This document shows positions 33,331-40,946 of a stretch of 64,000 nt of DNA, piece after piece; the stretch's first letter is position 1, and each line of letters starts with the position of its first letter. This DNA comes from Rhodoplanes sp. (GTDB lineage: Bacteria > Pseudomonadota > Alphaproteobacteria > Rhizobiales > Xanthobacteraceae), in the NCBI RefSeq assembly GCF_013377085.1, contig NZ_JACAAX010000007.1:62001-126000 (forward strand), written 5' to 3'. Below the pieces are notes generated by a model. That model did no database searches. It was not told where the DNA came from and saw only the letters and a list, made by a program, of their open reading frames with translations. A program made the position numbers and the translations under genes.

Positions 33331-33764
33331 ACACCACCTGCCCGGCGCCGATCGCCGCCAACGACGACACCAACCCCAAGGATCTCGTGGGCGACTTCAA
33401 GGTGGATATGTCGCTTCTGCCGCCGGCCGCCTCGATCCACGCCGCGCACGCGTTCATGGACGGGGCGCGCAAATACGGCCCCTACAACTGGCGGACGAAA
33501 AAGGTTCGGGCGCGGGTCTACCTATCCGCCGCTAAGCGGCACCTCGACGCCTACCTCGACGGGGAAGAGTGCGCCGCCGACAGCGGCGTCCACCACCTCG
33601 GCCACGCCATGGCGTGCTGCGCGATCCTTCTGGACGCGGCCGAGACGGGCAGCCTCGTGGACGATCGCCCGGCGCCGGGGGCTGCTTCCGCCATCCTGCG
33701 GCGCCTGGAGGCGACCATACGCGCCCGCCGGCTCGCGGCCGAGGCTGCCGAGTCGGCAGCGTGA
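33327..33764 (+). CDS. dATP/dGTP diphosphohydrolase-like protein (DUF5664 type)
   Basis: A 145-residue protein with TNPKDLVGDFKVDMSLLPPA, then GARKYGPYNWRTKKV and RHLDAYLDGEE, followed by HHLGHAMACCAILLDA. This matches the N-terminal dGTP diphosphohydrolase-type family found in phages that shape the nucleotide pool. The conserved KYG.YNWR and His/Glu residues are present. It is translated from an ATGA overlap with the phosphoesterase, so the two may act in one nucleotide pathway. The family call is from motifs only. Confidence 0.75.
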   Translation: MNTTCPAPIAANDDTNPKDLVGDFKVDMSLLPPAASIHAAHAFMDGARKYGPYNWRTKKVRARVYLSAAKRHLDAYLDGEECAADSGVHHLGHAMACCAILLDAAETGSLVDDRPAPGAASAILRRLEATIRARRLAAEAAESAA

Positions 33765-33967
33765 GCGCCACGCGCTACCCGGTCACCCGGGGCGAGTGGT
33801 TCCACCCGCGTATGCGGGGCTTCCGGCTCATGTGCTGCGATTGCGCCCTGGTCCACGTGGTGGACATCCGGACCGATTCGGAGGGGGTGGCGATGCGAAT
33901 GCGGCGGGACGATCGAGCCACCGCCGCGGCCCGCCGGCCGCTCAAATTCACGAATGAAGAGGACTAA
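33761..33967 (+). CDS. Small phage protein with Cys cluster
   Basis: A 68-residue basic protein starting at GTG 33761 in a 4-base overlap. It has the cluster MCCDCALVHVV (three Cys within four residues) and upstream His (WFHPRMRGF), so a small metal site is possible. The RG/RR-rich second half could bind nucleic acid. It closes the late operon; a terminator starts 1 base after its stop. Confidence 0.6.
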   Translation: MSATRYPVTRGEWFHPRMRGFRLMCCDCALVHVVDIRTDSEGVAMRMRRDDRATAAARRPLKFTNEED

Positions 33968-33991
33968 GGGCCGCCCATTTGCGAGCGGCCC
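33968..33991 (+). terminator. Terminator of the phage late operon
   Basis: GGGCCGC (33968-33974) pairs with GCGGCCC (33985-33991) around a 10-base loop, directly after the last forward phage gene. A U-tract is missing, but the position at the end of a 33-kb unit and before a reverse gene supports it. Confidence 0.65.
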
Positions 33992-34003
33992 GGGGGCCTA
34001 ATC

Positions 34004-34177
34004 TCAATCCTCCGGGCAGGGTATGCCATGCCGTATGGATAACGATTGCACCTGCCGGTTCAGTCCCTCGAAAATTGTGGCAATCTCCTGAGTAGTGGCT
34101 AAGAGGACCATCAACGCCCGAGTTGTATCGTCTGGAATAAAACCTCCGGTACCTGTTTCTGAGCTACGCACTCCCAT
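34004..34177 (-). CDS. Small reverse-strand protein at the prophage right end
   Basis: A 57-residue protein. The ATG at 34175-34177 (complement) has AGAGGT eight bases upstream; a TTG nine bases further is less likely. The sequence contains GFIPDDTTRALMVLLATTQE and a final helix, with no membrane segment. I do not recognise it. It is convergent to the late operon and precedes the A/T-rich prophage end, a typical place for a lysogeny-expressed cargo gene. Confidence 0.55.
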   Translation of the reverse strand: MGVRSSETGTGGFIPDDTTRALMVLLATTQEIATIFEGLNRQVQSLSIRHGIPCPED

Positions 34178-34528
34178 AACACTCAACCTCTTTCATCCTG
34201 TTGTGCTTATATTTTTCTTACTAGTCAAAATTGCTCCATTGTTCTGCCACGCAAAACCCGCACTAATGCGTACTTTGTCGGTAAATATTGGTAATATCTA
34301 GGTTTATTCTCCACATGCGGCATTAATGCATATTTCTCCGCATGTGCGAATTATTGCAGAATAATTGCTAGCGGGGCGGCGTGGCGGGTGCGGGAGCCGA
34401 TCAAAATAACCGTTGCGACTCAAAAGGCCCTAATTCCCGCACCTTGGCCATAAGTCGTTGAAATCATTACGATAAGACGGGCTGCGGCGCACCGACACGG
34501 CGATGCGCGAATGGGTCGGCCTTGTCGT
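34178..34528. other. A/T-rich prophage boundary region with repeats; likely right attachment end
   Basis: No gene is supported in these 351 bases. The first 200 are strikingly A/T-rich. They contain a perfect inverted repeat CACATGCGG (34312-34320) / CCGCATGTG (34338-34346) and two direct repeats CACTAATGCGTA (34261) and CATTAATGCATA (34321) exactly 60 bases apart. A TTGACTAGTA motif (complement of 34221-34230) matches the one at 5118-5127. A second inverted repeat is GGTGCGGGA (34387-34395) / TCCCGCACC (34435-34443). Host-type sequence resumes by about 34500, so the attachment site should lie near 34440-34500; the core cannot be fixed without the left end. Confidence 0.5.
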
Positions 34529-35311
34529 CTACTGGTTGACCGACCGATCCTCGGCGTTGTTTCCCGGCCCGGGCGGCTGAGCGGGCGGCGGTTGCGTCGC
34601 CGTCGCCGCGTCGGGGTCGTCGTCGACCTCGTCCCAGTCGAGCGCGCGCAGCGAGTCCGAGGCGAACTGGCGATGCCAGACCACCGCCACCACCGCCAGG
34701 GTCGAGGCGATCAGGATCCAGGGGCCGATGAACCAGCCCAGATAGGCCAGCGCGAAGAACAACGCCCGCTGACCGCGGTTGAAATGCATTCCTGCCGACT
34801 TGAACAGGCGTGTCGTGCGGGCGATGTGCAGCCTCGCCTCGCGGCTCGCCTGTTGCGACGCCGGCGGCGTCGCGCCCAGCATGATGGCGACGTAGTTGAA
34901 CAGCCGGTACGACCACGCGAACTTGTAGAACGTGTAGACGAAGATCACGACCAGCCCGACCGCCTTCGCCTCCCACATCTCGCGCCCGGTCGGCAGCGAC
35001 AGGGGCAGGGACGAAAGGACCGACACCACCTGGTCGGTCGAGCGCACCACCGTCAGGGCGCCGCCGATCGCCAACAGCGACGTCGAGGCGAAGAAGGCCG
35101 CGCCGTTCTGCAGCGCCGCCATGATCTGGGCGTCGACGATGCGCGACTCGCGGCGCAGCATTCGGCGCATCCAGATGGTGCGGATGTCGTCCATCTGCGA
35201 GTTGAGGGCGCGGCGACCGAATGTCGTCGCCTCCATGGTGATCGCATAGGAGCCCCACGCCGCCCCGAAGACCGCGATGGCCACCAGGTCGAGAGGATCG
35301 AAGATCAGCAT
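34529..35311 (-). CDS. DUF599 family membrane protein
   Basis: A 260-residue integral membrane protein with four or more hydrophobic segments. The start MLIFDPLDLVAIAVFGAAW has GGAGG eight bases upstream; a TTG two codons earlier is not needed. The pattern LNSQMDDIRTIWMRRMLRRE and FYKFAWSYRLFNYVAIMLGA is characteristic of DUF599. The C-terminal tail is Pro/Asp-rich and soluble. Function is unknown in the family. It is the first chromosomal gene next to the prophage, with its stop about 30 bases from the probable attachment region. Confidence 0.82.
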   Translation of the reverse strand: MLIFDPLDLVAIAVFGAAWGSYAITMEATTFGRRALNSQMDDIRTIWMRRMLRRESRIVDAQIMAALQNGAAFFASTSLLAIGGALTVVRSTDQVVSVLSSLPLSLPTGREMWEAKAVGLVVIFVYTFYKFAWSYRLFNYVAIMLGATPPASQQASREARLHIARTTRLFKSAGMHFNRGQRALFFALAYLGWFIGPWILIASTLAVVAVVWHRQFASDSLRALDWDEVDDDPDAATATQPPPAQPPGPGNNAEDRSVNQ

Positions 35312-35405
35312 TGCCAAACCCTCCTGGCCGGCCAGAATGCCGCGCCATTGTACCGCCGAGTCTCAACCTTGCCGACCCGCGGTCGCCGCCAGGAGAATGC
35401 CCCCG

Positions 35406-35804
35406 ATGCCGCAGACCATCACGGTGCGTGTCGCCGATCTCGTAGCCGAGGCCGAGCGCCAGATCGAGACCCTGACGCCGGACCAAGCCATCGCTCTCGT
35501 CGGGCGCGACGACGTGGTGCTGGTCGACATCCGCGACATCCGCGAGCTCGACCGCGAGGGCAGGGTGCCGGGCGCCTTCCATTGCCCGCGCGGCATGCTG
35601 GAGTTCTGGATCGACCCGGCCAGTCCCTACCACAAGCCGGTGTTCGCGCAGGACAAGCGCTTCGTGTTCTTCTGCGCGGCGGGCGCCCGCTCGGCGCTCG
35701 CGACGGCGGCGGCGAAACGCATGGGGCTCGATCCGGTCGCCCATGTGGCCGGCGGCTTCGGCGCCTGGAAGAAGGCCGGCGGGCCGGTCGAGGCCAAGGG
35801 CTGA
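35406..35804 (+). CDS. Rhodanese-like sulfurtransferase
   Basis: A 132-residue single-domain rhodanese. The active-site loop is CAAGARS with C90 as the persulfide cysteine; VVLVDIRDIREL and HVAGGFGAWKKAGGPV are the usual flanking motifs. The start at 35406 has AGGAG upstream; a longer frame reaches into the divergent gene's leader. It is cytoplasmic with no signal peptide. The 94-base gap to the DUF599 gene should hold both promoters. Confidence 0.9.
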   Translation: MPQTITVRVADLVAEAERQIETLTPDQAIALVGRDDVVLVDIRDIRELDREGRVPGAFHCPRGMLEFWIDPASPYHKPVFAQDKRFVFFCAAGARSALATAAAKRMGLDPVAHVAGGFGAWKKAGGPVEAKG

Positions 35805-35906
35805 GGCGCCGGCGCAACGCCTGCGAGCCGGAGCCGGCGCAAGGCTGCTCTCCGGTTTTGGGCATCCTCCGGAGACTCGCCGGGGCGTAAAACGGCCCGT
35901 TCCTCG

Positions 35907-36010
35907 GTCATTCCGGGGCGCCGCGAAGCGGCGAGCCCGGAATCCATACACACAGACCGGGATTATGGATTCCGGGCTCGCGGGCTTTCAGCCCGCACCC
36001 CGGAATGACG
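35907..36010. repeat. Large imperfect palindromic intergenic repeat
   Basis: The segment starts GTCATTCCGGGG and ends CCCCGGAATGAC. Inside, GAGCCCGGAATCCATA is followed by its inverted copy TATGGATTCCGGGCTC. The unit of about 104 bases can fold into one long stem. This CATTCCGGGG / CCCGGAATCCAT element resembles intergenic palindromes that I know as common in Bradyrhizobium and Rhodopseudomonas genomes. Confidence 0.8.
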
Positions 36011-36040
36011 GCTGTGGACAGGTGCGGGGGAGCTCACGGC

Positions 36041-36958
36041 ATGAAGGTTCGCGACATGGCGCTGGCGGCGCTCGCGAACGTGATCTGGGGCTTCACCTAC
36101 GTCGCGTATCCGCTCGCCCTGGAGAGCTTCACGGCCTCGCAGATGGCGGTGCTCCGCTTCCTCCTGGCCTGCCTGCCGGTGCTGTTCGTGGCGCGGCCGA
36201 ATCTGCCATGGCGCTCGATTCTCGCCATCGGGGCGACGCTGTTCACCGGACAGTTCCTTCTCCTGTTCTTTGCGCTCGCCGCCGGCCTGCCACCGGGCCT
36301 CGCCTCGGTGACGACGCAGATGCACGCCTTCTTCGCCGTGCTGATCGCCGCCGTGGTGCTGCGTGAATATCCGACCCGGCGCCAGGGGCTCGGCCTCGTC
36401 GTCGCCTTCACGGGTCTGCTGCTGATCGGCCTCACCGTCGGGGCGGATCTGCCGCTCGTCGCGCTTCTCCTCGCCATGTTCGCGGCGATGAGCTGGGCCA
36501 CCGGCTCGATCCTGCTCCGGCGCACGCCGCACGGCGTGCCGATGGGGCCCCTGATGGTCTGGTGCAGCCTGGTGCCGCCGGTCCCGGCCTATCTCGCCTC
36601 GCTGGTGCTCGACAAGGATCCCTCGATCGTCACGGCGGTCATGCATGCGTCCGTGACCAGCATCCTGGCCGTGGTGTTTCTCGGCACGCTCGCCACGACG
36701 CTCGCCTTCGGCATCTGGGGCTATCTGATGCAGCGCTATCCGAGCGCCGCGGTCGCACCCTTCGCGCTGCTGTCGCCGTGCACGGGTGTGCTCGCCGTGG
36801 CGCTGATCTTCGGTGAAAAATTCGGCCCGCTGCGGGCTGCCGGCATGGGCTGCATCCTGCTCGGCCTGATGATCGTCGTGCTGCCCTGGCCGCGCATCGC
36901 CGAGTGGTTCGGCGCGGCGTCGAGGCGCGAACCGGCTTGCCGGCCGCCGTCGTCCTGA
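36041..36958 (+). CDS. EamA/DMT family transporter
   Basis: A 305-residue inner-membrane protein with about ten hydrophobic helices in two EamA repeats. The first starts LAALANVIWGFTYVAYPLAL; the second covers about 150-285 and ends FGEKFGPLRAAGMGCILLGL. Members export amino acids or metabolites. The ATG at 36041 follows GGGGGAG and is preferred to an upstream in-frame ATG at 36005 inside the palindrome flank. It stands alone between the repeat and the GST gene. Confidence 0.88.
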   Translation: MKVRDMALAALANVIWGFTYVAYPLALESFTASQMAVLRFLLACLPVLFVARPNLPWRSILAIGATLFTGQFLLLFFALAAGLPPGLASVTTQMHAFFAVLIAAVVLREYPTRRQGLGLVVAFTGLLLIGLTVGADLPLVALLLAMFAAMSWATGSILLRRTPHGVPMGPLMVWCSLVPPVPAYLASLVLDKDPSIVTAVMHASVTSILAVVFLGTLATTLAFGIWGYLMQRYPSAAVAPFALLSPCTGVLAVALIFGEKFGPLRAAGMGCILLGLMIVVLPWPRIAEWFGAASRREPACRPPSS

Positions 36959-37026
36959 TCATGCTGGCGCGGGTGCCCGAGCGTCGCCCGTGCAGACGCG
37001 GCACGTAGGCCGCGCAGGAGAGTCCG

Positions 37027-37722
37027 ATGAGCCTGCAACTCGTGATCGGCAACAAGAACTACTCGTCGTGGTCGTTGCGGCCATGGATCGCCATGACGGT
37101 CGCCGGGCTTCCGTTCGAGGAGATCGTGGTGCCGCTCGGCGGTCCCGAGTTCAAGGCGACGGTCGGCCGCCATTCCGGTACCGGCAAGGTGCCGGTGCTG
37201 ATCGACGGCGACGTGCCGGTCTGGGAGTCGCTCGCTATTCTGGAATACCTGGCCGACAAGTTTCCGGAGGCGCATCTGTGGCCGGCCGACCGCGTCGCGC
37301 GGGCGCATGCGCGGACGATCGCCACCGAGATGCATGCCGGCTTCGCCGCATTGCGCAAGGCGCTGCCGATGAACTTTTCGCGGCCGCCGATGCGACGCCC
37401 GCTCGGCGACGACGTCAGGCGCGACATCGCCCGCATCGAGGCGATCTGGCGCGACTGCCGCAAGCGGTTCGGCGAGAGAAGCGCGGCCGGCGGGCCGTTT
37501 CTGTTCGGACGGTTCGGTGCGGCCGACGCCATGTATGCACCGGTGGTGTCGCGCTTCCACACCTATGCGGTCGAGGTCGGACCCGAGGCCAAGGCCTACA
37601 TGGCGGCCATGATGGCGCTGCCGGCCTGGGTGAGCTGGACCACGGCGGCGCTGCGCGAGCCGTGGGTTCATCCGAACGCCGAGCCGGACTGGCCCGACGT
37701 GCCGCGCATCGAGGTGGAGTGA
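37027..37722 (+). CDS. Glutathione S-transferase family protein
   Basis: A 231-residue cytosolic GST. The thioredoxin-fold N-terminus is seen in LVIGNKNYSSWSLRPWIAM, with the cis-Pro region TGKVPVLIDG and the ESLAILEYLAD motif that binds the glutathione gamma-glutamyl part. The all-helical C-terminal domain contains FGRFGAADAMYAPVVSRF. A strong RBS (CAGGAG) lies six bases before the ATG. The substrate is not predictable. Confidence 0.9.
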   Translation: MSLQLVIGNKNYSSWSLRPWIAMTVAGLPFEEIVVPLGGPEFKATVGRHSGTGKVPVLIDGDVPVWESLAILEYLADKFPEAHLWPADRVARAHARTIATEMHAGFAALRKALPMNFSRPPMRRPLGDDVRRDIARIEAIWRDCRKRFGERSAAGGPFLFGRFGAADAMYAPVVSRFHTYAVEVGPEAKAYMAAMMALPAWVSWTTAALREPWVHPNAEPDWPDVPRIEVE

Positions 37723-37750
37723 CCACGCCAAGGACTCGCGCGGGCGCAAA

Positions 37751-37783
37751 AAGCAGGCGAGCCCGGCTCGCGCCAGGCTCGCC
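37751..37783 (-). terminator. Rho-independent terminator of the csbD-like gene
   Basis: Read on the minus strand, GGCGAGCC / GGCTCGCC arms (37776-37783 and 37756-37763) form an 8-bp stem, followed by GCTTTTTGC. It lies 50 bases after the csbD-like stop. From the other side it also closes the forward GST gene. Confidence 0.75.
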
Positions 37784-37832
37784 CATTCGGTCGCCGCTCG
37801 TGCAACGGCGACGATGCGTCCGCGGATCGTGA

Positions 37833-38009
37833 CTACTTGTCGCCGCGCAGCGTGTCCTTCAGGCCGCCGACCGCGTTCTGCAGCTTGCCGGACGCCTTGT
37901 CGGCCTTGCCTTCGGCCTCGAGCTTGGCGTCGCCGGTGAGCTTGCCGGCGCCTTCCTTGACCTTGCCCTTGGCCTGATCGATCGCGCCTTCGATACGGTC
38001 CTTGTCCAT
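37833..38009 (-). CDS. CsbD family stress protein
   Basis: A 58-residue hydrophilic protein, too short for routine ORF calls. It begins MDKDRIEGAIDQAKGKVKEG and continues with repeated KLTGDAKLEAEGKADK-type segments, the signature of CsbD-like general stress proteins. AGGAGG lies six bases upstream of the ATG. Composition is Lys/Gly/Asp/Ala-rich, so it is probably disordered or a helical bundle. In alphaproteobacteria such genes are usually induced by the general stress response. Confidence 0.93.
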   Translation of the reverse strand: MDKDRIEGAIDQAKGKVKEGAGKLTGDAKLEAEGKADKASGKLQNAVGGLKDTLRGDK

Positions 38010-38428
38010 AGACTGCCTCCTGTTGTTTCAGGGGCAACGCTGCGGTCACCGGGGGGTTCCGCGATGGCGGTCCGGCGGTCGGTCGCAGCCGCGATGCGGG
38101 GTCCTGCAACCAGCGCCGAGATCGCGATTGCGATCGGCCGTCGAGTCGTCTCGGCGAGGCCTTCCTGCAGTCGGAGTCGGTCGAGATCCCGTGTCGTCGG
38201 TTGGTCCGACGACCGTTCAACGCCTCGAGCCAAGCCGGGGGTTCTGGAGACCGCCGGCGGCTCCCGCGCATTCCGTCCACAGGAATGCCGCATTGGACGG
38301 CTCCCTGACGGGTCGGGGGACGGTGCCGGGATCGAGTCCGGCGCGCGAATCCGATCTTATACGCCCAATGGTATAAGGGCCGCGGCGCTGATTCGCGGTG
38401 GCCGATGCCACGGCTCACAGGAGGTCCA
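38010..38428. other. Intergenic region with inverted repeat CTTATAC/GTATAAG
   Basis: No gene is supported in these 419 bases. A perfect 7-bp inverted repeat CTTATAC (38354-38360) / GTATAAG (38369-38375) with an 8-base spacer lies 54 bases before the next start codon. It looks like an operator or overlapping promoter for the secreted protein at 38429. The rest shows only G/C-rich sequence without structure that I recognise. Confidence 0.5.
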
Positions 38429-38692
38429 ATGCTTCGCTTGATTGTCGTTCTGGTGACTGCTCCCGTCCTTCTGGCCTCGGCCTCGGCCGCGCTCGCCCAA
38501 TCGGCGCCGTTTCCGCTGCCGCTGCCGAGCACGCGCGGCACCGACGAGGACCAGAAGGCGTGCCGCCAAGACGCCACCACGCTCTGCAAGCCCTATCTGG
38601 GCGACGACATGGCGGTGCTGAGCTGCTTCCAGAGCCAGCGGCCGAAGCTGAGCGTCTCCTGCCGCAAGGTGCTCGAGAAGTACGGCCAGTAA
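38429..38692 (+). CDS. Small secreted cysteine-containing protein
   Basis: An 87-residue protein with a clear Sec signal peptide (MLRLIVVLVTAPVLLASASA, cleavage probably after ALA near 23). The mature part holds four cysteines spaced as C-x8-C-x12-C-x10-C (KACRQDATTLC, LSCFQSQ, VSCRK), resembling one cysteine-rich GLG1-type repeat. AGGAGG lies upstream of the ATG. It is periplasmic or secreted, and its function is unknown. A palindromic operator-like site precedes it. Confidence 0.78.
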   Translation: MLRLIVVLVTAPVLLASASAALAQSAPFPLPLPSTRGTDEDQKACRQDATTLCKPYLGDDMAVLSCFQSQRPKLSVSCRKVLEKYGQ

Positions 38693-38707
38693 GACGAGCT
38701 TCGGTTG

Positions 38708-38734
38708 CGTCGCGCCGGGGTCCCTGGCGCGACG
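38708..38734. terminator. Hairpin between convergent genes
   Basis: CGTCGCGCC (38708-38716) pairs perfectly with GGCGCGACG (38726-38734). It lies between the ends of the secreted-protein gene and the convergent oxidoreductase and could end both transcripts, though no U-tract is present. Confidence 0.55.
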
Positions 38735-38758
38735 ACAGCCTCGACGACGGAGTCCCCG

Positions 38759-39739
38759 TCAGTCGATCCTCAGCACGACATTGCCGACGACCTGTCCGCT
38801 CTCGACGGCCTCATGGGCCGCCGCGACCTCGGCGAGCGGCATCACGCGCGCGATGTTGTGAACGAGGCGGTCCTGCGCGATCGCCTCGGCGATCATCGAC
38901 AGGGCGGCGGCGCGTTCCTCGGCCGTCAGCTCGTAGACGAACACGAACTTCAGCGTGATGATGTTGGTGAGAAAGAAATAGAGCGGCATCGGCGCCTCGG
39001 CGGCACCCGTGCCGTAAATCACCACGGTGCCTCTCGGCCGCAGCACCTTGGGCAGCAGTGCCGCGTTGACGGCAATGTCGAGCTCGATCACGGCATCGAC
39101 GCCGCCGCCGTCGGTCAGCTCGGCCACCCGGGCGCCGACATCGTCCTTCCGATAATCGATGACGTGATCGGCGCCTGCCGCGCGCGCGAGCTCCGCCTTG
39201 GCCGGAGAGCTCACCGTGGTAATCACAACGGCGCCGCGCGCCTTGGCGAGCTGGATCGCGTAATGCGACACCGCGCCGGCGCCGCCGCTGATCAGCAGCG
39301 TCGACCCGGCCCAGGCCTGTGCGGTCGCCACCACATGGGCGGCCGTCATGGCCGGGATGCCGAGACAGGCACCGGCCTCGACGCTCACCGAGGCCGGCAG
39401 GGGCACGGCGAGGTCGGCGGGCAGCACGACGTATTCGGCGCAGGTGCCGAAGGCGCGCTTCCACTGCGCATTCCAGGTCCACACCCGCTCGCCGATCCGC
39501 CCGGCCGGGACGCCGTCTCCGACCGCGTCGATGACGCCGGCGCCGTCGCTGTGCGGGATCACGCGCGGATAGGCGATCTTGCGGGTGCGACCCGAGCGGG
39601 CCTTCACGTCTGACGGATTGACGCCGGAGGTGGCGAGCCGCACCCGCACCTCGCCGGGACCTGGCTGCGGCGTCGGCAGCTCGCCGACCAGCAGGACCTC
39701 GCTCGCGGGTCCGTTCTTATCATACCAGGCGGCGCGCAT
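38759..39739 (-). CDS. NADPH:quinone oxidoreductase, zinc-free MDR family
   Basis: A 326-residue medium-chain reductase of the quinone oxidoreductase branch. The N-terminal GroES-like domain has SGVNPSDVKARSG and HSDGAGVIDAVG, and lacks the catalytic and structural zinc cysteines. The Rossmann motif GGAGAVSHYAIQLAK is at 152-166. The C-terminal IDAVIELD-like strand and AHEAVESGQVVGNVVL end are typical. It probably reduces quinones or enones with NADPH in the cytoplasm. It is a single gene. Confidence 0.9.
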   Translation of the reverse strand: MRAAWYDKNGPASEVLLVGELPTPQPGPGEVRVRLATSGVNPSDVKARSGRTRKIAYPRVIPHSDGAGVIDAVGDGVPAGRIGERVWTWNAQWKRAFGTCAEYVVLPADLAVPLPASVSVEAGACLGIPAMTAAHVVATAQAWAGSTLLISGGAGAVSHYAIQLAKARGAVVITTVSSPAKAELARAAGADHVIDYRKDDVGARVAELTDGGGVDAVIELDIAVNAALLPKVLRPRGTVVIYGTGAAEAPMPLYFFLTNIITLKFVFVYELTAEERAAALSMIAEAIAQDRLVHNIARVMPLAEVAAAHEAVESGQVVGNVVLRID

Positions 39740-40007
39740 GCCGATCTCCCCATGCCATCCGACGATCTTCGCGCGGCCGCACCCGCGGTCGCCGCGTTCG
39801 ATTGGTCCGGCGCATCATCATGGAGGCCGAGAAGCCGCACAAGCAGGTCGACGACGAGGTGCCCCCGTGCCTCGATGCCGATGCCGACGTCATGGAGCGG
39901 TGAGATACGGCGGAGCCCTCGGCGGCCCCCGCCTGAAACGTTCGCCCACCATCGGCGCCGCCACCCTGCCTGCGATGACCGCGTCGGATCGCCGCGTCTC
40001 GGGTGTA

Positions 40008-40187
40008 TCAGCGCTGCGTCAGCCGGTTCCATTGCTCCCGCACCTGGGTGGCGGTGGCGTCGGCCGATTCCTTGACGACCTCCCAGTTGACGAACGGCCG
40101 CGCCGGCGGCGCGGCGGTGCTGTCCCGCAGGAAGGCGCCGCCGACGGCGACCGCGAAACCCAGCACGAAAGCCAACAACACACGCAT
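40008..40187 (-). CDS. Small membrane-anchored or exported protein
   Basis: A 59-residue protein starting at MRVLLAFVLGFAVAVGGAFL with GGGAG eight bases upstream. One hydrophobic segment of about 18 residues is followed by a soluble tail with WEVVKESADATATQVREQW. I do not recognise a function. Similar short single-helix proteins are common in Rhizobiales. It is divergent from ndk, and the 226-base gap should hold both promoters. Confidence 0.7.
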   Translation of the reverse strand: MRVLLAFVLGFAVAVGGAFLRDSTAAPPARPFVNWEVVKESADATATQVREQWNRLTQR

Positions 40188-40413
40188 GCGACGTTCTCCC
40201 ATGGGCCTGCGCCAGCCCACGCTCCCATGGGCCGACAGCAGCCCACGGTAGAGCGCCAATGTAACCGATCGAGGGCGGCGGAATTTTCCTTGGGACAGGT
40301 GTTCCTCTGCGGCAGCGAGCACATTATAGCTGCTCTGCGCGGCCCACGGGTTGCCGGCGGCCGGGCCCCCCGGTACAAGCCGCCGCCCGCTGGGCCCATG
40401 GAGGGGAGTTCTC

Positions 40414-40836
40414 ATGGCCGTCGAGCGAACGTTTTCCATCATCAAGCCGGATGCCACCGCCCGTAACCTCACGGGCGCGATCAATGCCATGATCGAGAAA
40501 GCCGGCCTTCGTATCGTTGCGCAGAAGCGGGTCCGCATCACCCGCGAGCAGGCGCAGACTTTCTACGCTGTCCACAGTGCACGGCCGTTTTTCGGCGAGC
40601 TGGTGGACTTCATGATCTCCGGTCCCGTGGTCGTGCAGGTCCTCGAGGGCGAGGGCGCGATCGCGCGCTATCGCGACCTGATGGGCGCGACTGATCCGGC
40701 GAAGGCGGCGGACGGGACCATCCGCAAAGCGCATGCGCAGTCGATTGGTGAGAATTCCGTCCATGGCTCGGACGCGGCCGAGACGGCGGCGATCGAGATC
40801 GGGCAGTTCTTCTCCGGAAACGAGATCGTCGGCTGA
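40414..40836 (+). CDS. ndk: Nucleoside diphosphate kinase
   Basis: A 140-residue enzyme that moves the gamma phosphate from ATP to other nucleoside diphosphates. The phospho-histidine is H117 in [21 protein letters not shown] at the N-terminus and [16 protein letters not shown] are diagnostic. The length is standard. The ATG follows GGAGGGG. A hairpin with a 7-bp G/C stem begins eight bases after the stop. Confidence 0.97.
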   Translation: MAVERTFSIIKPDATARNLTGAINAMIEKAGLRIVAQKRVRITREQAQTFYAVHSARPFFGELVDFMISGPVVVQVLEGEGAIARYRDLMGATDPAKAADGTIRKAHAQSIGENSVHGSDAAETAAIEIGQFFSGNEIVG

Positions 40837-40843
40837 CGTGAAA

Positions 40844-40861
40844 GCGGGGCTGAGGCCCCGC
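40844..40861 (+). terminator. Hairpin after ndk
   Basis: GCGGGGC (40844-40850) and GCCCCGC (40855-40861) form a 7-bp stem around TGAG. No U-tract follows, so termination may be partial or Rho-assisted. Confidence 0.6.
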
Positions 40862-40946
40862 GGTCGCGCTGGTTGAGTTCAGTTCTATAGGGTAACGTAA
40901 TGGGGACGCGGCAAGGTCGAAGGCCGGCCGCGTGCGGGGGCGCAGC

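Noticed and set aside
34467-35951. 494-codon reverse frame across the rhodanese and DUF599 genes
   Set aside because: It crosses two well-supported genes in other frames and has no domain of its own.
39822-39903. 27-codon forward ORF with acidic content
   Set aside because: Too short, no clear RBS, and no conserved pattern; it may be chance.
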